Source: Rhytidiadelphus loreus (lineage: Eukaryota; Streptophyta; Bryopsida; Hypnales; Hylocomiaceae). Taken from it: 64,000 nt of DNA. The position numbers were made by a program, and so were the translations under genes. Location: the NCBI GenBank assembly GCA_947034895.1, contig OX344764.1:51007348-51071347 (forward strand), in the 5' to 3' direction. Below are positions 44,938 to 54,799 of the stretch, one piece after another; the first letter of the stretch is position 1; each line of letters opens with the position of its first letter. A model generated the notes under the pieces. The model was not told the origin of the DNA and made no database searches. It saw nothing but the letters and a program-made list of their open reading frames with translations.

Positions 44938-44943
44938 AATAAA
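44938..44943 (+). terminator. Poly(A) signal block of germin-like 4
   Basis: Same TGTAATTGAATAAAGATAA block as after germin-like 1, at similar distance. Confidence 0.5.
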
Positions 44944-46295
44944 GATAAATAGGTCACTCAGCAGGTTCTCACTCACGGACTTTTGTCAAACTGGTGTTCG
45001 ATTTCCTCAGTATATTTCCGTAAGAGGTTGAAGAAGAGAATCGTAAGTTCTCAGATCATGGATTGTAGGATTGGGGCAGGACACGAAAGTCGGCACGTCA
45101 CCCAGAACACAGAGTGCTAAAAATTTACTATCTGAGGGAAATTTTGATATTTCCATGATCAAATATTTGACCATTTTTGTGCTATCTAGAGAGATCTATC
45201 ACATAATAGATCTCACACTATACAATGAGGGTATGACCATATGAGATTCAAAACTCAACACCAAACTCTAAAGTAGAGCCTATCATGGGTGGATAACTCC
45301 ACAAAAAAATCATTGATTACCTAACAACTATGTAATTATGGAAGATGAGTTCTAGAATTTTATCCAATTAGATGTACAAAATTTCAATCATATGCTTGAA
45401 ATAAATATTGCAATTTTGTTGAATTTTTAGGGTAATCAGCTTTACATTTGATTCAAAAATTATCTACAAATGTTTTTTTCAAAACTGACAAAATAGATCA
45501 TTTATTAATGATGTGTAGCAAAATTTATATTGATGAAAACCTTGAAACTTGTGAAAGACATATTTTATAGCTCATTCACGTAAGTTTTGGGTAAGAACTT
45601 TTGGGTCATTATTCATTAGGGGTGGACCTAAGATTAAAAATGCACTTGAAACCTTAAAATCTCAAATATTGGCAATTTGCCATTAATATCATATTGTGTT
45701 TTGGAACAATTATTAAATGCATCTAGGATCTATTAGCCCAAAAGGCTTGGGATACATTCTAAAGAGAAATGGCCAAAAATTGTCATTTACTAAGGCACTC
45801 TAATTGGTGAAAACTTGAAGTCAATGGCAAGTAAACTTTATTTTTATAAGCAAATAGAATTAGACTAGATTGTTATGGAAATGTGTGGCAATGTGGGAAG
45901 AAATTCATAAATGAATGATCTCATAGATTCAAGGATTATAGCATTTGAATTTAGAAGACAAAATAATTTTGACCCTATAGAATTTAAAGTTATTAAACAA
46001 AATAATTCAAACCCTATCCAATAGGGCTAACAAATTTCATTTCCTCATTCCTACTTGGAGTGATATTTTTAATTACTCTAATCATCCTTTTCTTTTGGAT
46101 CAATTACATACCAAATTGTAATCATTACATAATCGCAAGATATTGGAAATGACAAAAGAATTTAGCTTAAGTTACTAGCTCAAAGTTGTTGCCTTGTTGT
46201 GCACTATAACTTTTGAATAATCTAGACACCCACCAAAATATTTAACTACTACAAAGGGGGATTGGAGACATGTCTACACTTGTGTCAAAAATTCA
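44944..46295. other. AT-rich spacer, no gene seen
   Basis: Nothing recognised apart from AT-rich dispersed-repeat-like sequence. Confidence 0.5.
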
Positions 46296-47600
46296 AAAAG
46301 ATTAACCCCTAAAGGACAATTGTCCGTTGAATAAACAATTGAAAATCTGGATAGATTCTTATGATGTCAATTTTGATTGGATGTTAAAGAAATTTTGACA
46401 CAAGGGTGGATGCAAGAAACACCGAACGATTTAGGGGGCGTTCTGCCAAAACTGTGTTTTTTCTACCCAGTACTACAAGTACTGCTAGTACTGCAAAACG
46501 GAGCAATCTCAATCGTTGATTTGAAAAATCAATGGCCAGTAGTACTTTTGAGTACTTAATAATACTGAAATTGTACTACTTAAAAAAAATGACAGTTTGT
46601 CACAAAAAGTAGATAAAATTAAGTATAAATTAATAATAATTAGAAAATCATGAATAAAAAAAAACTAAAAATTGGCCATTTGTAGAGACTTGATAGTGAT
46701 TACATTTCACCAAAAACTAAAAATTGAAACCATCATAAATGTTAGGAGCGCTATGGGCAAAGGACCCCTATTTGCATGCATGTTGAAGACAAAGAATTGT
46801 GTTTTTTTTAATGCCCTTTGGTGGGCACATGCCTTTCTATTGTGGCAATAGCCCACAACAATCCTAGACGTACATCATCATTTTTGGATGCTCCACAGTA
46901 CTAAAAAACCCTAAAACGCAAAGTGTGACAAATTAGGTAAATTACAATTTAATTGAAGTATTTTTTTTCAAAATTTTTCAAAAGTAAGGAATCTGAGGAC
47001 TTCCAAGTTAGCCATCTTCAATAAAAATTTCAAGTACATGGACTTCATTTCCCAGAAGATATGGCAAATTGCATCTCCGTCATTCTAATTGTGAAGCCAA
47101 ATAGTACCGGTGTTTCTTGCATTCACCCACAAGGCGTGAACATGTACCCCTTAGTGGGATTTTATTTTTCCGATCAAGTGCCCAGATCAAAAGTTAAGCT
47201 GCCCTGAAATTCTTTGACAACTCATGGAACTTTTGCAAAACTCATTCTATACTTATGAAATTTGTCAAATATGTAACTTACATGATACAAATGCAAATGT
47301 CAAAAAAATTAACCATGTATAGTGTAGAAAACTCTTTTTAGGAGGAGTTAAAGGTTGTTGGGCCTATCAGGCAAGGTCAAAATAAATAAAAAATTTCTAA
47401 CTTCAGACATTATAATCTTTCAATCTATGCAATCAAAGTTTCTGAAAAATTTTCCCCACATTTCCATAGTAGTCTAGTAAAAATTTGTACAATTGGATTT
47501 TGAAAAAAAAAAATTGTTCATTTTATTCTAATTGGCCTAAAAAGTGGTAGTTTTTCACAATTGTGCCCGAAATATGCCTTCGGACTTTAGGGGGTAACTT
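46296..47600. repeat. Dispersed repeat, copy C, interrupted by an element
   Basis: 46296-46403 and 47129-47600 together match 11740-12290 and 62620-63180 (copies A and B). The break is filled by a 725-bp TIR element. Confidence 0.7.
46404..47128. mobile_element. 725-bp TIR element, GGGTGRATGCAAGAAAC ends
   Basis: Inverted ends of 21 bases with one mismatch. ACAA flanks both sides; 4-6 bases are possible because of overlap with the termini. The uninterrupted repeat copies at ~11820 and ~62705 show the empty site. A second, more decayed member starts near 58981. No transposase was seen. Confidence 0.75.
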
Positions 47601-48275
47601 GAAATTGACTTCATATGAGCTTGATTATGAGCTTGATTGAATTATTTATCAATTGTTTTTTCTCACATTCACAACAATTGTCCTTCGAGGGTCCAACTTA
47701 AGAATTGAACATATAGAACACAAATTTAGTTGCAAGTTAACTTCCACAACCTATTAAGTGCAAAATCAAAAATAGTAAATTCAAGTAACTACCGTGCATG
47801 AAAATTATTGAGGCTGCTGGGAACTGGCAGAAGTGTAATTATAAGTACTGTCTTGCCTTCAATTATGAACACCAACATCTCTCATGAAATTCGTTCTACA
47901 AACGTCACAGACTCCGTTGATCTCGTAAAATAAGTTGCAAATGAAGTCAAATGTACAAATTGCACCGCTTGCACATGCATAGAACAGTCACATGCAGTAT
48001 ACACCGTTTTCTGAAATCAAGAAGAATTGGGAACCTGTCTTTATATAATTCAATATTGTATAACGATGGACAGGAATTGAACCCCTACTTCAAGAACATT
48101 CAAATTTGGGGTCCTAGACCAGCCATTCGGAGAACAGTTTTCATTTATAATTTAACTAAACAGAAGTCATCAGACCCTGTCTGGCTTCCAAAAGAATGGT
48201 GATACTATCAATGACTATATACGATGTTTCCAAAGACTTGAAGAACTAAATCGGATGAGCTATTCCATGATCGAT
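47601..48275. other. Spacer and 3' flank of germin-like 5
   Basis: No gene. 48170-48275 is nearly identical to 60965-61067, the 3' flank of germin-like 6, showing that copies 5 and 6 arose by duplication. Confidence 0.6.
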
Positions 48276-48790
48276 TTACATGCGGAACTTCTTCTGGATC
48301 ATGTCCACCGTCTGCTCGTCGATCATGAATGCCTTCTCCAACACCTCGTCATTGATGTCCGGAGTGAACAAAGCCGGAGCAATTTGCTGCACGCCGGGGT
48401 TCTGGCTGCTCAAAGCGGCGAACGCCAAAGCGGGACCCTTGCCCACGTTCAGCTGGAAGTGCACCAGCGCCTTGGGGAACACGAACAACTCGCCTTCCGT
48501 CAGGGTGGTGGCAAACAAGGTGTTGTTGGTGTCCACGAAGCCCACGTACAACTCACCCTTCACCACCAACAGAATCTCGGTGGCTCTGGGGTGCGTGTGC
48601 GGGGGGTTGATGCCTCCCTTGGCGAAGTCGATGCGAGCCGCGGCGATGCCCAAAGTGTTCAATCCGGGGAACTGTTGGACGAAAGCAGGCGTGACCACGG
48701 CGTTGTTGGGGTTGCTGGTGTTTCCTGGGTTCTTCAAGCCAGCGAACGTGAAGTCGTCGGCGGAGACCTTATCGGCGGGCTTGCAAGTGA

Positions 48791-49004
48791 TGTTATTTCA
48801 TAACTACTGAGCATTTCCAGGAAGTCTAGCTTCTCAGCTTGTATTAACATAGGAAACTCAAGAGAGTTACAATGGCCTTAGAGGCAAGTATAAGTACAGA
48901 ATAAACAGATGAAAAAAAGAGGCAAAAGTTAACAGATGAACAGTGACGAACTAAAGTACATGTGGCAGATTAGTGTACAGGAGAGTGAGTGTAAATCTCC
49001 AACA
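48791..49004 (-). repeat. 3' LTR of the copia element
   Basis: 214 bp; differs from the other LTR by one extra A in an A-run near 48910 and T for C at about 48990 (plus-strand reading). Confidence 0.95.
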
Positions 49005-49017
49005 CCCCCTCTCGCTC
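49005..49017 (-). promoter_or_regulatory. Polypurine tract
   Basis: On the minus strand it reads GAGCGAGAGGGGG immediately before the 3' LTR. It primes plus-strand DNA synthesis in the element's replication. Confidence 0.85.
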
Positions 49018-49050
49018 ACGACCTGGTGTAGGACTAACAAGTTTTTGGTG

Positions 49051-49592
49051 ATGGCTCGAGTGGACTGGTTGCCGGAAGAGGCACTTGCAGTGATTCGTGA
49101 GCAGATTGATCAATTTTCGCCGGTGAGTGTTGGTGAGTCTGGGTTGCAAGAAAAAATGTCTGAGCCTCTGGGGAGTTGTGTTGATAACTTAAGTCTGACC
49201 GTTTGGGTTGTCGGGAGTTACAGATACAGGTCATTGCGTTGATTTTGTGGCTCTGCGTGCTGCTGGTGCGTTGGAGAAGCGATTTCGTCTTGGACTTCAT
49301 CCTACGTTGGCTTTTTGATTCTATATGGAGTCGTCGAAGTGAGGGCGCGGTGCGGACATGTTCTCTTGCGGTACGAGCTGATGTAGACAAGCTAGCCTCG
49401 CAGGAGGTTAGGGTTGATGAAGTTCTGTGGCAAGAGTACTTCTCTGACCCGAGCGCCTGGTGGGATAATAGATCAAGCAAGAGGAATAGTAAAGCTCCTG
49501 ATTTCAAGCACAAGGTTACCAAGCAAGCCTTGTGGATTGAAGGATGGTACACGCCGGAGTGGGTCAAAATTAGATTTAGGGTAAAAAAATGA
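49051..49592 (+). pseudogene. Captured host gene fragment with PDF motif (OSB-like), antisense
   Basis: Lies between pol and the 3' LTR, opposite to the element. The frame at 49203-49592 includes EYFSDPSAWWDNR and APDFKHK (49497-49514), which together resemble the PDF motif of plant organellar single-stranded DNA-binding proteins (OSB family), including the WWDNR-spacer-PDFKHK-ALW spacing. Upstream, an ATG frame from 49051 ends at a donor-like CCG/GTGAGT (49123), with an acceptor-like ATACAG at 49229, so intronic sequence may have been carried along. Another frame after 49230 (HCVDFVALRAAGALEKRF) also looks protein-like, suggesting a frameshift or different splicing. It is probably a transduplicated fragment, possibly transcribed antisense to the element. 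No full OB-fold was identified. Confidence 0.5.
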
Positions 49593-49614
49593 AAGAAATC
49601 CTATACTGAAGGTT

Positions 49615-52590
49615 CTATCTAGATGGAAGAGGAAAGAGTCCAGTGCTCTGCCTGTTGATTGCGAATTGGGGTAGTGATACTGGTTTGGTGAGATAGTCGG
49701 CTTGCTGTTGAGTCGTAGGAACATACTTGACTGTAATATCTTGGTCGTGAACCTTTTCACGAATAAAGTGGTCTTGAATATTGATGTGCTTTGTTCGAGA
49801 ATGGAGCACGGGATTGCTCACTAGTTTGATACAAGATTCATTGTCGCTTGAAATAGATGTAGGCTCTTGACAAGTTTCTCCTAGTTCTTGGAGCATACGA
49901 CGGAGGTAAATGATGTCTTTTGCAACTTCACTGAGGACTCGGTATTCAGCTTCAGTTGTCGACAAAGAGACGGTTGGTTGTAGCTTGCTCGTCCAAATAA
50001 TACTTGAATCTCCTATTTTATGAAGAATACCTGAGGTCGATCTTCGTGTGTCAATGTCACGTCCCCAATCAGCATCAACATACGTATGCAATATGTTAGA
50101 ATTGTTGTGTGGGAAGAATAGGCCGAAATTCATGGTACCTCGAAGATACCGCAGTATGTGTTTTGCTGCCGTTAGATGAATTTGTTGCGGCCTGTCCATG
50201 TAGCGGCTAACTGAACTCACTGCAAAACTAATGTCAGGGCGAGTATTAGTGGCGAAGATGAGACTACCTACAATTGAACGATAATGTTGTGGGTCAACAA
50301 GCTGCGTGTTGGTTTCTTTACTGAGAGGTATTTTAGGATCCATAGGTAGCTTTGCCGAGTTGCAATTTTGCATTTTGAACCTTTCCAACATGCGTTTAAT
50401 ATAGGTCTGTTGATGAAGAAAAAGCCCCGAATCATGATGTTGGACTTCTGTGCCGAGATAGTTAGTGACACAACCAAGATCTGTCATTTCGAATTTGACA
50501 TGTAGAGCAGTTTTCAAGGCTGAGATTTTTGCTAAATAGTTGCCAGTAATCAATAAATCATCAACGTATACAAGTATAATAATAATCTTGTCTTGTTGAC
50601 GTAAAAAGTAAAGATTGGAATCTGATGAGCTGCGGGTTAGTCCTTGCGAGAGAAGCCATTCGTCAATGGTACGATACCAGGCCCTTGGAGATTGTCGAAG
50701 ACCGTATAGCGCTTTTCTCACCCTGCATACTTTTGTCTGATCACCGGCACTTGGAAATCCATCAGGGATTTCCATGATAACTTCTCCTTCTAGGATGCCA
50801 TTTAAAAATGCAATAATCACATCCATATGTTCAAGTGGCCAATCGTACTTTGCCGCGAGAGCAAATATGAGGCGTATTGTCGACCAACGAACCACTGGGG
50901 AAAATATTTCATTGTAATCGATTCCTTCCTGTTGCTGGAAGCCACGAGCAACTACTCTGGCTTTGCATTTTTCTGGTTGTCCTGATGCTCCTTGCTTGAC
51001 TTTATAGATCCACTTCGCAGTGATTGGTCTCATATCAGGTTGCCTATCTACTACCTCCCAAGTCTGGTTACGATGGATAGAGTCGATTTCTTTTTGCATT
51101 GCCAATTTCCATTTGGGATTTAAATTTGCTTCTGAGTAATTCATGGGTTCCTCGAGGAGTTCTGCAGCAAGGGTCCAAAAATCTCGTAGCCTAGTCGATG
51201 GAGTACGTGTACGGGTGGAATATCTGCGAGGATTTTGTGGGATTGGTTGACTAGTTGGTAGAGTTGAATCAAGGTGAGTTGGCGAGGTGGGTGGTGACAA
51301 GTTGTTATCGTCTAAGTTTAGAAGATGGTCTTGATTATCTGTGCGGCTCGGGAGAATATCTGGGTTGTCAGTGAGCGGGATCAAAGATAAAGGTACTGAC
51401 GGTGGTTGTGTTGGCTCTATAGATTCGGAATTTGTGGATGGCTCAAAGCTTTCTAGATTGCTATGACTATGAATAGGTTGTTCTAGGGGAAATGAACCAG
51501 AAGGTGGCGTTACGGGATTGGATAAATGATGAAAGCCAATTTTGGTTTCATCAAATGCGAGGTCCCTTGTAATGATGATCTTCCTATTTTGTAAGTCATA
51601 GGCTCTGTAAGCTTTGCTATTGATATCATAGCCTAAGAATAAACACTGTCTACTTTTACTGTCAAGCTTCGTGCGAGATTCCCTGGGAACGTGGTAATAT
51701 GCCATGCAGCCGAAAATTTTCAAATGACTGACAGAAGGTTTTTGTCCAGTGTACCTTTCTTCAGGAGTCATCCCAGCATTGGCACGTGTAGGACTTCGAT
51801 TTACAAGATAATTTGCAGTAGAAACCGCTTCGCTCCAGAGAAATAGTGGTAATTGACATTGTGTTGCTAGACTTCGAGCGCGTTCCATTATGGTGCGATT
51901 TCGGCGCTCTGATATACCGTTTTGCTGTGGTGTATGAGCTTGGGTAAGTTGACGCTGTATGCCTTGTTCATCGCAAAAACTGTTAAAATCATATGAGGTA
52001 TATTCGCCCCCTCTGTCTGTGCGCAATATTTGAACCTTGTTGCTAGTTTCGACTTGAATTTTTGCAAGAAATGTTCGAAAGTATGAGAAAGTCTGATCTT
52101 TGCTTTTCAAGAAATATACCCAACTCTTACGGGAAAAATCGTCTGTAAATACAAGAACATACCTCGATCCTACCAACGTTGGTGTTGATAGTGGTCCCAT
52201 CAAGTCAGAATGAATAACACTGCCAGCTTTTGAAGCTCTTGAAAAAGACATTTTTGGAAATTTCTTTCGTTGTTGACGTCCAGTCAAGCAGTTCTCACAG
52301 ATACGAGACGTAGATTGGATCGACGGGAGTCCTATAACTCGATCGAACTGAGATAAATGATATAAGCTCTGGTAGCTTAGATGGCCGTAACGCTTATGCC
52401 ATAGTGAAGCGGAATTTTCAATTTCTGCAATGTTTGCCTGTAGCTGCGGACCAAGAGAATATAAACCATTTGTACAATCCCGATGTCCTATTGCAGTAAC
52501 TTGTCCCTTCTCGTCAAGTATCCAACAACATGCGTGAGAGAAAACAACAACTTTGCCTTCATCGGCCAGAGAACCAACAGAAATGAGGTT
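49615..52590 (-). CDS. copia pol: integrase, reverse transcriptase, RNase H
   Basis: Open from just after the frameshift near 52586-52590 to the stop at 49615-49617. The integrase zinc-binding region ends CENCLTGRQ. The catalytic core shows HSDLMGPL, FTDDFSRKSWVYF, RTDRGGEYTS and NGISERRNRT. The RT has MDVIIAFLNG and the YVDDLLITG active site. RNase H shows DADWGRDIDTRRSTSG, TTEAEYRVLSE and SDNESCIKL. All three catalytic regions look complete, and the frame ends ADYLTKPV. In the element's life cycle these produce and insert cDNA. It is downstream of a broken gag-protease frame and would not be made as a normal polyprotein from this copy. Confidence 0.93.
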   Translation of the reverse strand, partial: NLISVGSLADEGKVVVFSHACCWILDEKGQVTAIGHRDCTNGLYSLGPQLQANIAEIENSASLWHKRYGHLSYQSLYHLSQFDRVIGLPSIQSTSRICENCLTGRQQRKKFPKMSFSRASKAGSVIHSDLMGPLSTPTLVGSRYVLVFTDDFSRKSWVYFLKSKDQTFSYFRTFLAKIQVETSNKVQILRTDRGGEYTSYDFNSFCDEQGIQRQLTQAHTPQQNGISERRNRTIMERARSLATQCQLPLFLWSEAVSTANYLVNRSPTRANAGMTPEERYTGQKPSVSHLKIFGCMAYYHVPRESRTKLDSKSRQCLFLGYDINSKAYRAYDLQNRKIIITRDLAFDETKIGFHHLSNPVTPPSGSFPLEQPIHSHSNLESFEPSTNSESIEPTQPPSVPLSLIPLTDNPDILPSRTDNQDHLLNLDDNNLSPPTSPTHLDSTLPTSQPIPQNPRRYSTRTRTPSTRLRDFWTLAAELLEEPMNYSEANLNPKWKLAMQKEIDSIHRNQTWEVVDRQPDMRPITAKWIYKVKQGASGQPEKCKARVVARGFQQQEGIDYNEIFSPVVRWSTIRLIFALAAKYDWPLEHMDVIIAFLNGILEGEVIMEIPDGFPSAGDQTKVCRVRKALYGLRQSPRAWYRTIDEWLLSQGLTRSSSDSNLYFLRQQDKIIIILVYVDDLLITGNYLAKISALKTALHVKFEMTDLGCVTNYLGTEVQHHDSGLFLHQQTYIKRMLERFKMQNCNSAKLPMDPKIPLSKETNTQLVDPQHYRSIVGSLIFATNTRPDISFAVSSVSRYMDRPQQIHLTAAKHILRYLRGTMNFGLFFPHNNSNILHTYVDADWGRDIDTRRSTSGILHKIGDSSIIWTSKLQPTVSLSTTEAEYRVLSEVAKDIIYLRRMLQELGETCQEPTSISSDNESCIKLVSNPVLHSRTKHINIQDHFIREKVHDQDITVKYVPTTQQQADYLTKPVSLPQFAINRQSTGLFPLPSR

Positions 52591-53720
52591 TTTCTCATAG
52601 ACGGAACGTACTTAACTTCTTTTAATTTTATTGAACCTCCTTGGGTTTGCACAGACGCAGTACCGGTAGCTGCTACTTTATGAGATTCCCCTCCACCAGT
52701 TTTCACTTCTTGAATCCTAACGGTGGAGGAGCTAGGCTCTGATAATTCTACCTTATGACCATCAGAGGCGATGTGTGTGGATGCTCCACTGTCCATGTAC
52801 CATGGTCCATAACCGTAATTTCCCCAATACTCAGAGAGTGCCGCATCAAAGAACTCAGCCGAATTTGCAAATGCTGAATTCTGAGGGTTGGGAGAGGAGG
52901 CATTACTTGTTCGTGGCTGTCTACAGTCTCATGAAAAATGGCCGATGCGGCCACAGTTGTAACAGATGAGAGGTGGACGCGGTCCTCGCCCAGGATAGGG
53001 TCCTGGATATGTTCTTGGAGGACCGTATCTTCCACGGCCTCTGGGGTACGAGTTGTTTCGCAAGGACGCGTTCCGTTCGAAGGTGGCAGCAAGAGCCTCT
53101 TCGTCGCCTAGTTGCAGAGATCGATGTTCCCGTCGGTGTGACTCAGTGAGTAAACTCGAAGAGACCTGTTCGAAAGTCATATCAATATTCAAATGAGTCA
53201 AGGTTTGAATTGTACTATCATAGCTTCGAGGAAGGCCGTTGAGTATGATCTGTATCATAGTCTTGTCCGTGATTGTCTCTCCCATGCTTGTCAACCGATT
53301 TCGAAGTTCTCGGGCTTTCTTGATGTAGTCCTCCGCTGATCCGCCTTCTACTAGCTTGGTTGAGTGCAGCTTACTGGTGAGAGTCAGAATTTGTGCTTGG
53401 TCGCCAGATTGGAATGCTGACTTCAAGGCCGCCCATGCAAGGGCCGGATCTGTGAATTCGGCGATAGTATCTACAAGACCATCGCTTACCGATAGTATCA
53501 GTGCAAAGACCGCATTTGCTTTGGTGGTCTCCAGTTGAGCTTCCGTAAATGTGCGTCCTCCAAGATTTGCTGGAAATGCCTCCCGGTTGAAAACTTGTTC
53601 AGTGAGGCGCCACCAGTTCTCCCTTCATAAGATGGCTCGCATCTTCAAGCTCCACACATAATAGTTCTCCATACCTGTAAGTTTGTTAGTGTCACCAATC
53701 GATACATTTCTGTCACCCAT
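52488..53720 (-). pseudogene. copia gag-protease, two stops and a frameshift
   Basis: The frame starts at the ATG at 53718-53720, about 300 bases after the primer-binding site. It reads the usual gag region (GMENYYVWSLKM; later ALAWAALKSAFQS and RLTSMGETI), a CCHC zinc knuckle (CYNCGRIGHFS..DC) and a protease with DSGASTH. TGA codons interrupt it at 53625-53627 and 52929-52931; the second falls inside the zinc knuckle. Both fit C-to-T change at a CGA codon. A one-base loss in a run of A (plus-strand T-run, 52586-52590) then shifts the frame before the integrase, so gag and pol are in different frames. Confidence 0.88.
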
Positions 53721-53744
53721 TTTTTTTTTTTCGTATTCTACTGC

Positions 53745-54018
53745 TGACGTTTGATCTTCTGTTCTATCTGTTCACGACAAAATGGGCCGAGCTATGTTCT
53801 ACTCAGATCGATGGATCTGTACTTTCACACTTTGGTACTATCGTAACTCACTCTGGTATGTCGTTTCTAGATCGATGGATCTATACGTTCTCACTCGGTT
53901 ACTATCGTACCTCAATCTGGTACTGTCGTAGCTCAGTCAAGTTCTGGATCGATGGATCTCATGAGTTAGACTACGCTGAACTGGTAAATCTCTTGCAACC
54001 GACTACTCTATTGTAACA
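53745..54018 (-). other. copia untranslated leader with short repeats
   Basis: GATCGATGGATCT occurs three times and TACTRTCGTA-like blocks three times at ~70-base spacing. This could be a packaging or regulatory leader (inference). Confidence 0.5.
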
Positions 54019-54031
54019 GGCTCTGATACCA
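54019..54031 (-). promoter_or_regulatory. Primer-binding site (initiator-Met tRNA)
   Basis: Minus strand TGGTATCAGAGCC directly after the 5' LTR, the standard plant Ty1/copia primer site. Confidence 0.93.
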
Positions 54032-54244
54032 TGTTATTTCATAACTACTGAGCATTTCCAGGAAGTCTAGCTTCTCAGCTTGTATTAACATAGGAAACTC
54101 AAGAGAGTTACAATGGCCTTAGAGGCAAGTATAAGTACAGAATAAACAGATGAAAAAAGAGGCAAAAGTTAACAGATGAACAGTGACGAACTAAAGTACA
54201 TGTGGCAGATTAGTGTACAGGAGAGTGAGCGTAAATCTCCAACA
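54032..54244 (-). repeat. 5' LTR of the copia element
   Basis: 213 bp, near-identical to 48791-49004. Confidence 0.95.
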
Positions 54245-54576
54245 GGTGAGTCCATTGATGGTGGTTCCGCTCTTCAAGTCTGCGACGCAGAAGTCTTGGA
54301 GTGGATCCTCGTCCGCTGCCATGGCGAGCATGGGCACCAGCGCCACGGTCACCCACAAGCTTCTGCGGGCCATGATTCCCATGTCGAGTAGATTGGTATC
54401 GGTCGCTTAATTAGTTCTAGCTAGTTGCAAGAATTGGATCTCCTGATGGATGAGTTCTGGAGGTTAGCTAGCTGCTGTCTGTTGCAACTTGCAAGAGATG
54501 TGGTACTGACCCTGCTGGAGCTGGTTGTGGAATACTGGAGTAGTTGTTGCTGTTACAATTGCTTGGGTTGTGGGGG

Positions 54577-54635
54577 TTTATATACATCTCGGGGTATGAC
54601 TGGTGCAGCGCGTTCTCCAGGCAGGACGCGGGGAG
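54577..54635 (-). promoter_or_regulatory. Germin-like 5 core promoter
   Basis: Minus strand TATATAAA at 54577-54584, then CCCCCACAACCCAAGCAATT and a GTAACAGCAACAA leader. The upstream CGCGTCC..GGAGAACGCGCTG block is at about 54605-54632. The promoter looks intact although the gene body is split. Confidence 0.7.
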
Positions 54636-54799
54636 GGCTGGAAGGAAAAACTCTGAAGAAAACTCGGATGAGGTGGCCCGGGAGGTGGCTAAAGGAAACG
54701 AGGCAGGCACGGACCGCCCGCCCGCAGTATATTCTTGACGGTAAAGTAAAGACCAGGTCCAATGAAAGCCCGAGTTAGCCGACGCGTGATTCGCCAAAG

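Larger units (their letters stand above)
48791..54244 (-). mobile_element. Ty1/copia LTR retrotransposon, 5.45 kb
   Basis: LTRs of 214 and 213 bp lie at 48791-49004 (3' LTR) and 54032-54244 (5' LTR), with TGTT..AACA termini. They differ by one substitution and one A-run indel, so the insertion is young. The primer-binding site TGGTATCAGAGCC (minus strand, 54019-54031) matches initiator-Met tRNA. The polypurine tract GAGCGAGAGGGGG is at 49005-49017. Order gag, protease, integrase, RT, RNase H is the Ty1/copia order. gag-pol carries two stops and one frameshift. About 600 bases between the pol stop and the 3' LTR hold an antisense host-derived fragment. Confidence 0.95.
48276..54382 (-). pseudogene. 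Germin-like 5, split by a Ty1/copia insertion
   Basis: The N-terminal part (54382 down to 54245) codes the signal peptide through GTTINGLT. The remainder (48790 down to 48276) codes CKPADKV through KKFRM; a retrotransposon at 48791-54244 separates them. The target duplication is GGTGA (54245-54249) versus AGTGA (48786-48790). Apart from the insertion, 18 bases (six codons of the signal peptide) are missing relative to germin-like 6, between two GCCACG repeats, pointing to a slippage deletion. The N-terminal and central parts are subtype A (FTFAGL, AVVTPAFVQQ) but the later part is subtype B (GFVDTNN, TLTEGE), so this copy is a gene-conversion mosaic. Cupin ligands are intact in the separated half. 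Confidence 0.9.

Noticed and set aside
49203..49242. Treating the antisense fragment in the copia element as an intact OSB gene
   Set aside because: Only the PDF motif is recognisable; no full OB-fold, and the upstream frames conflict.
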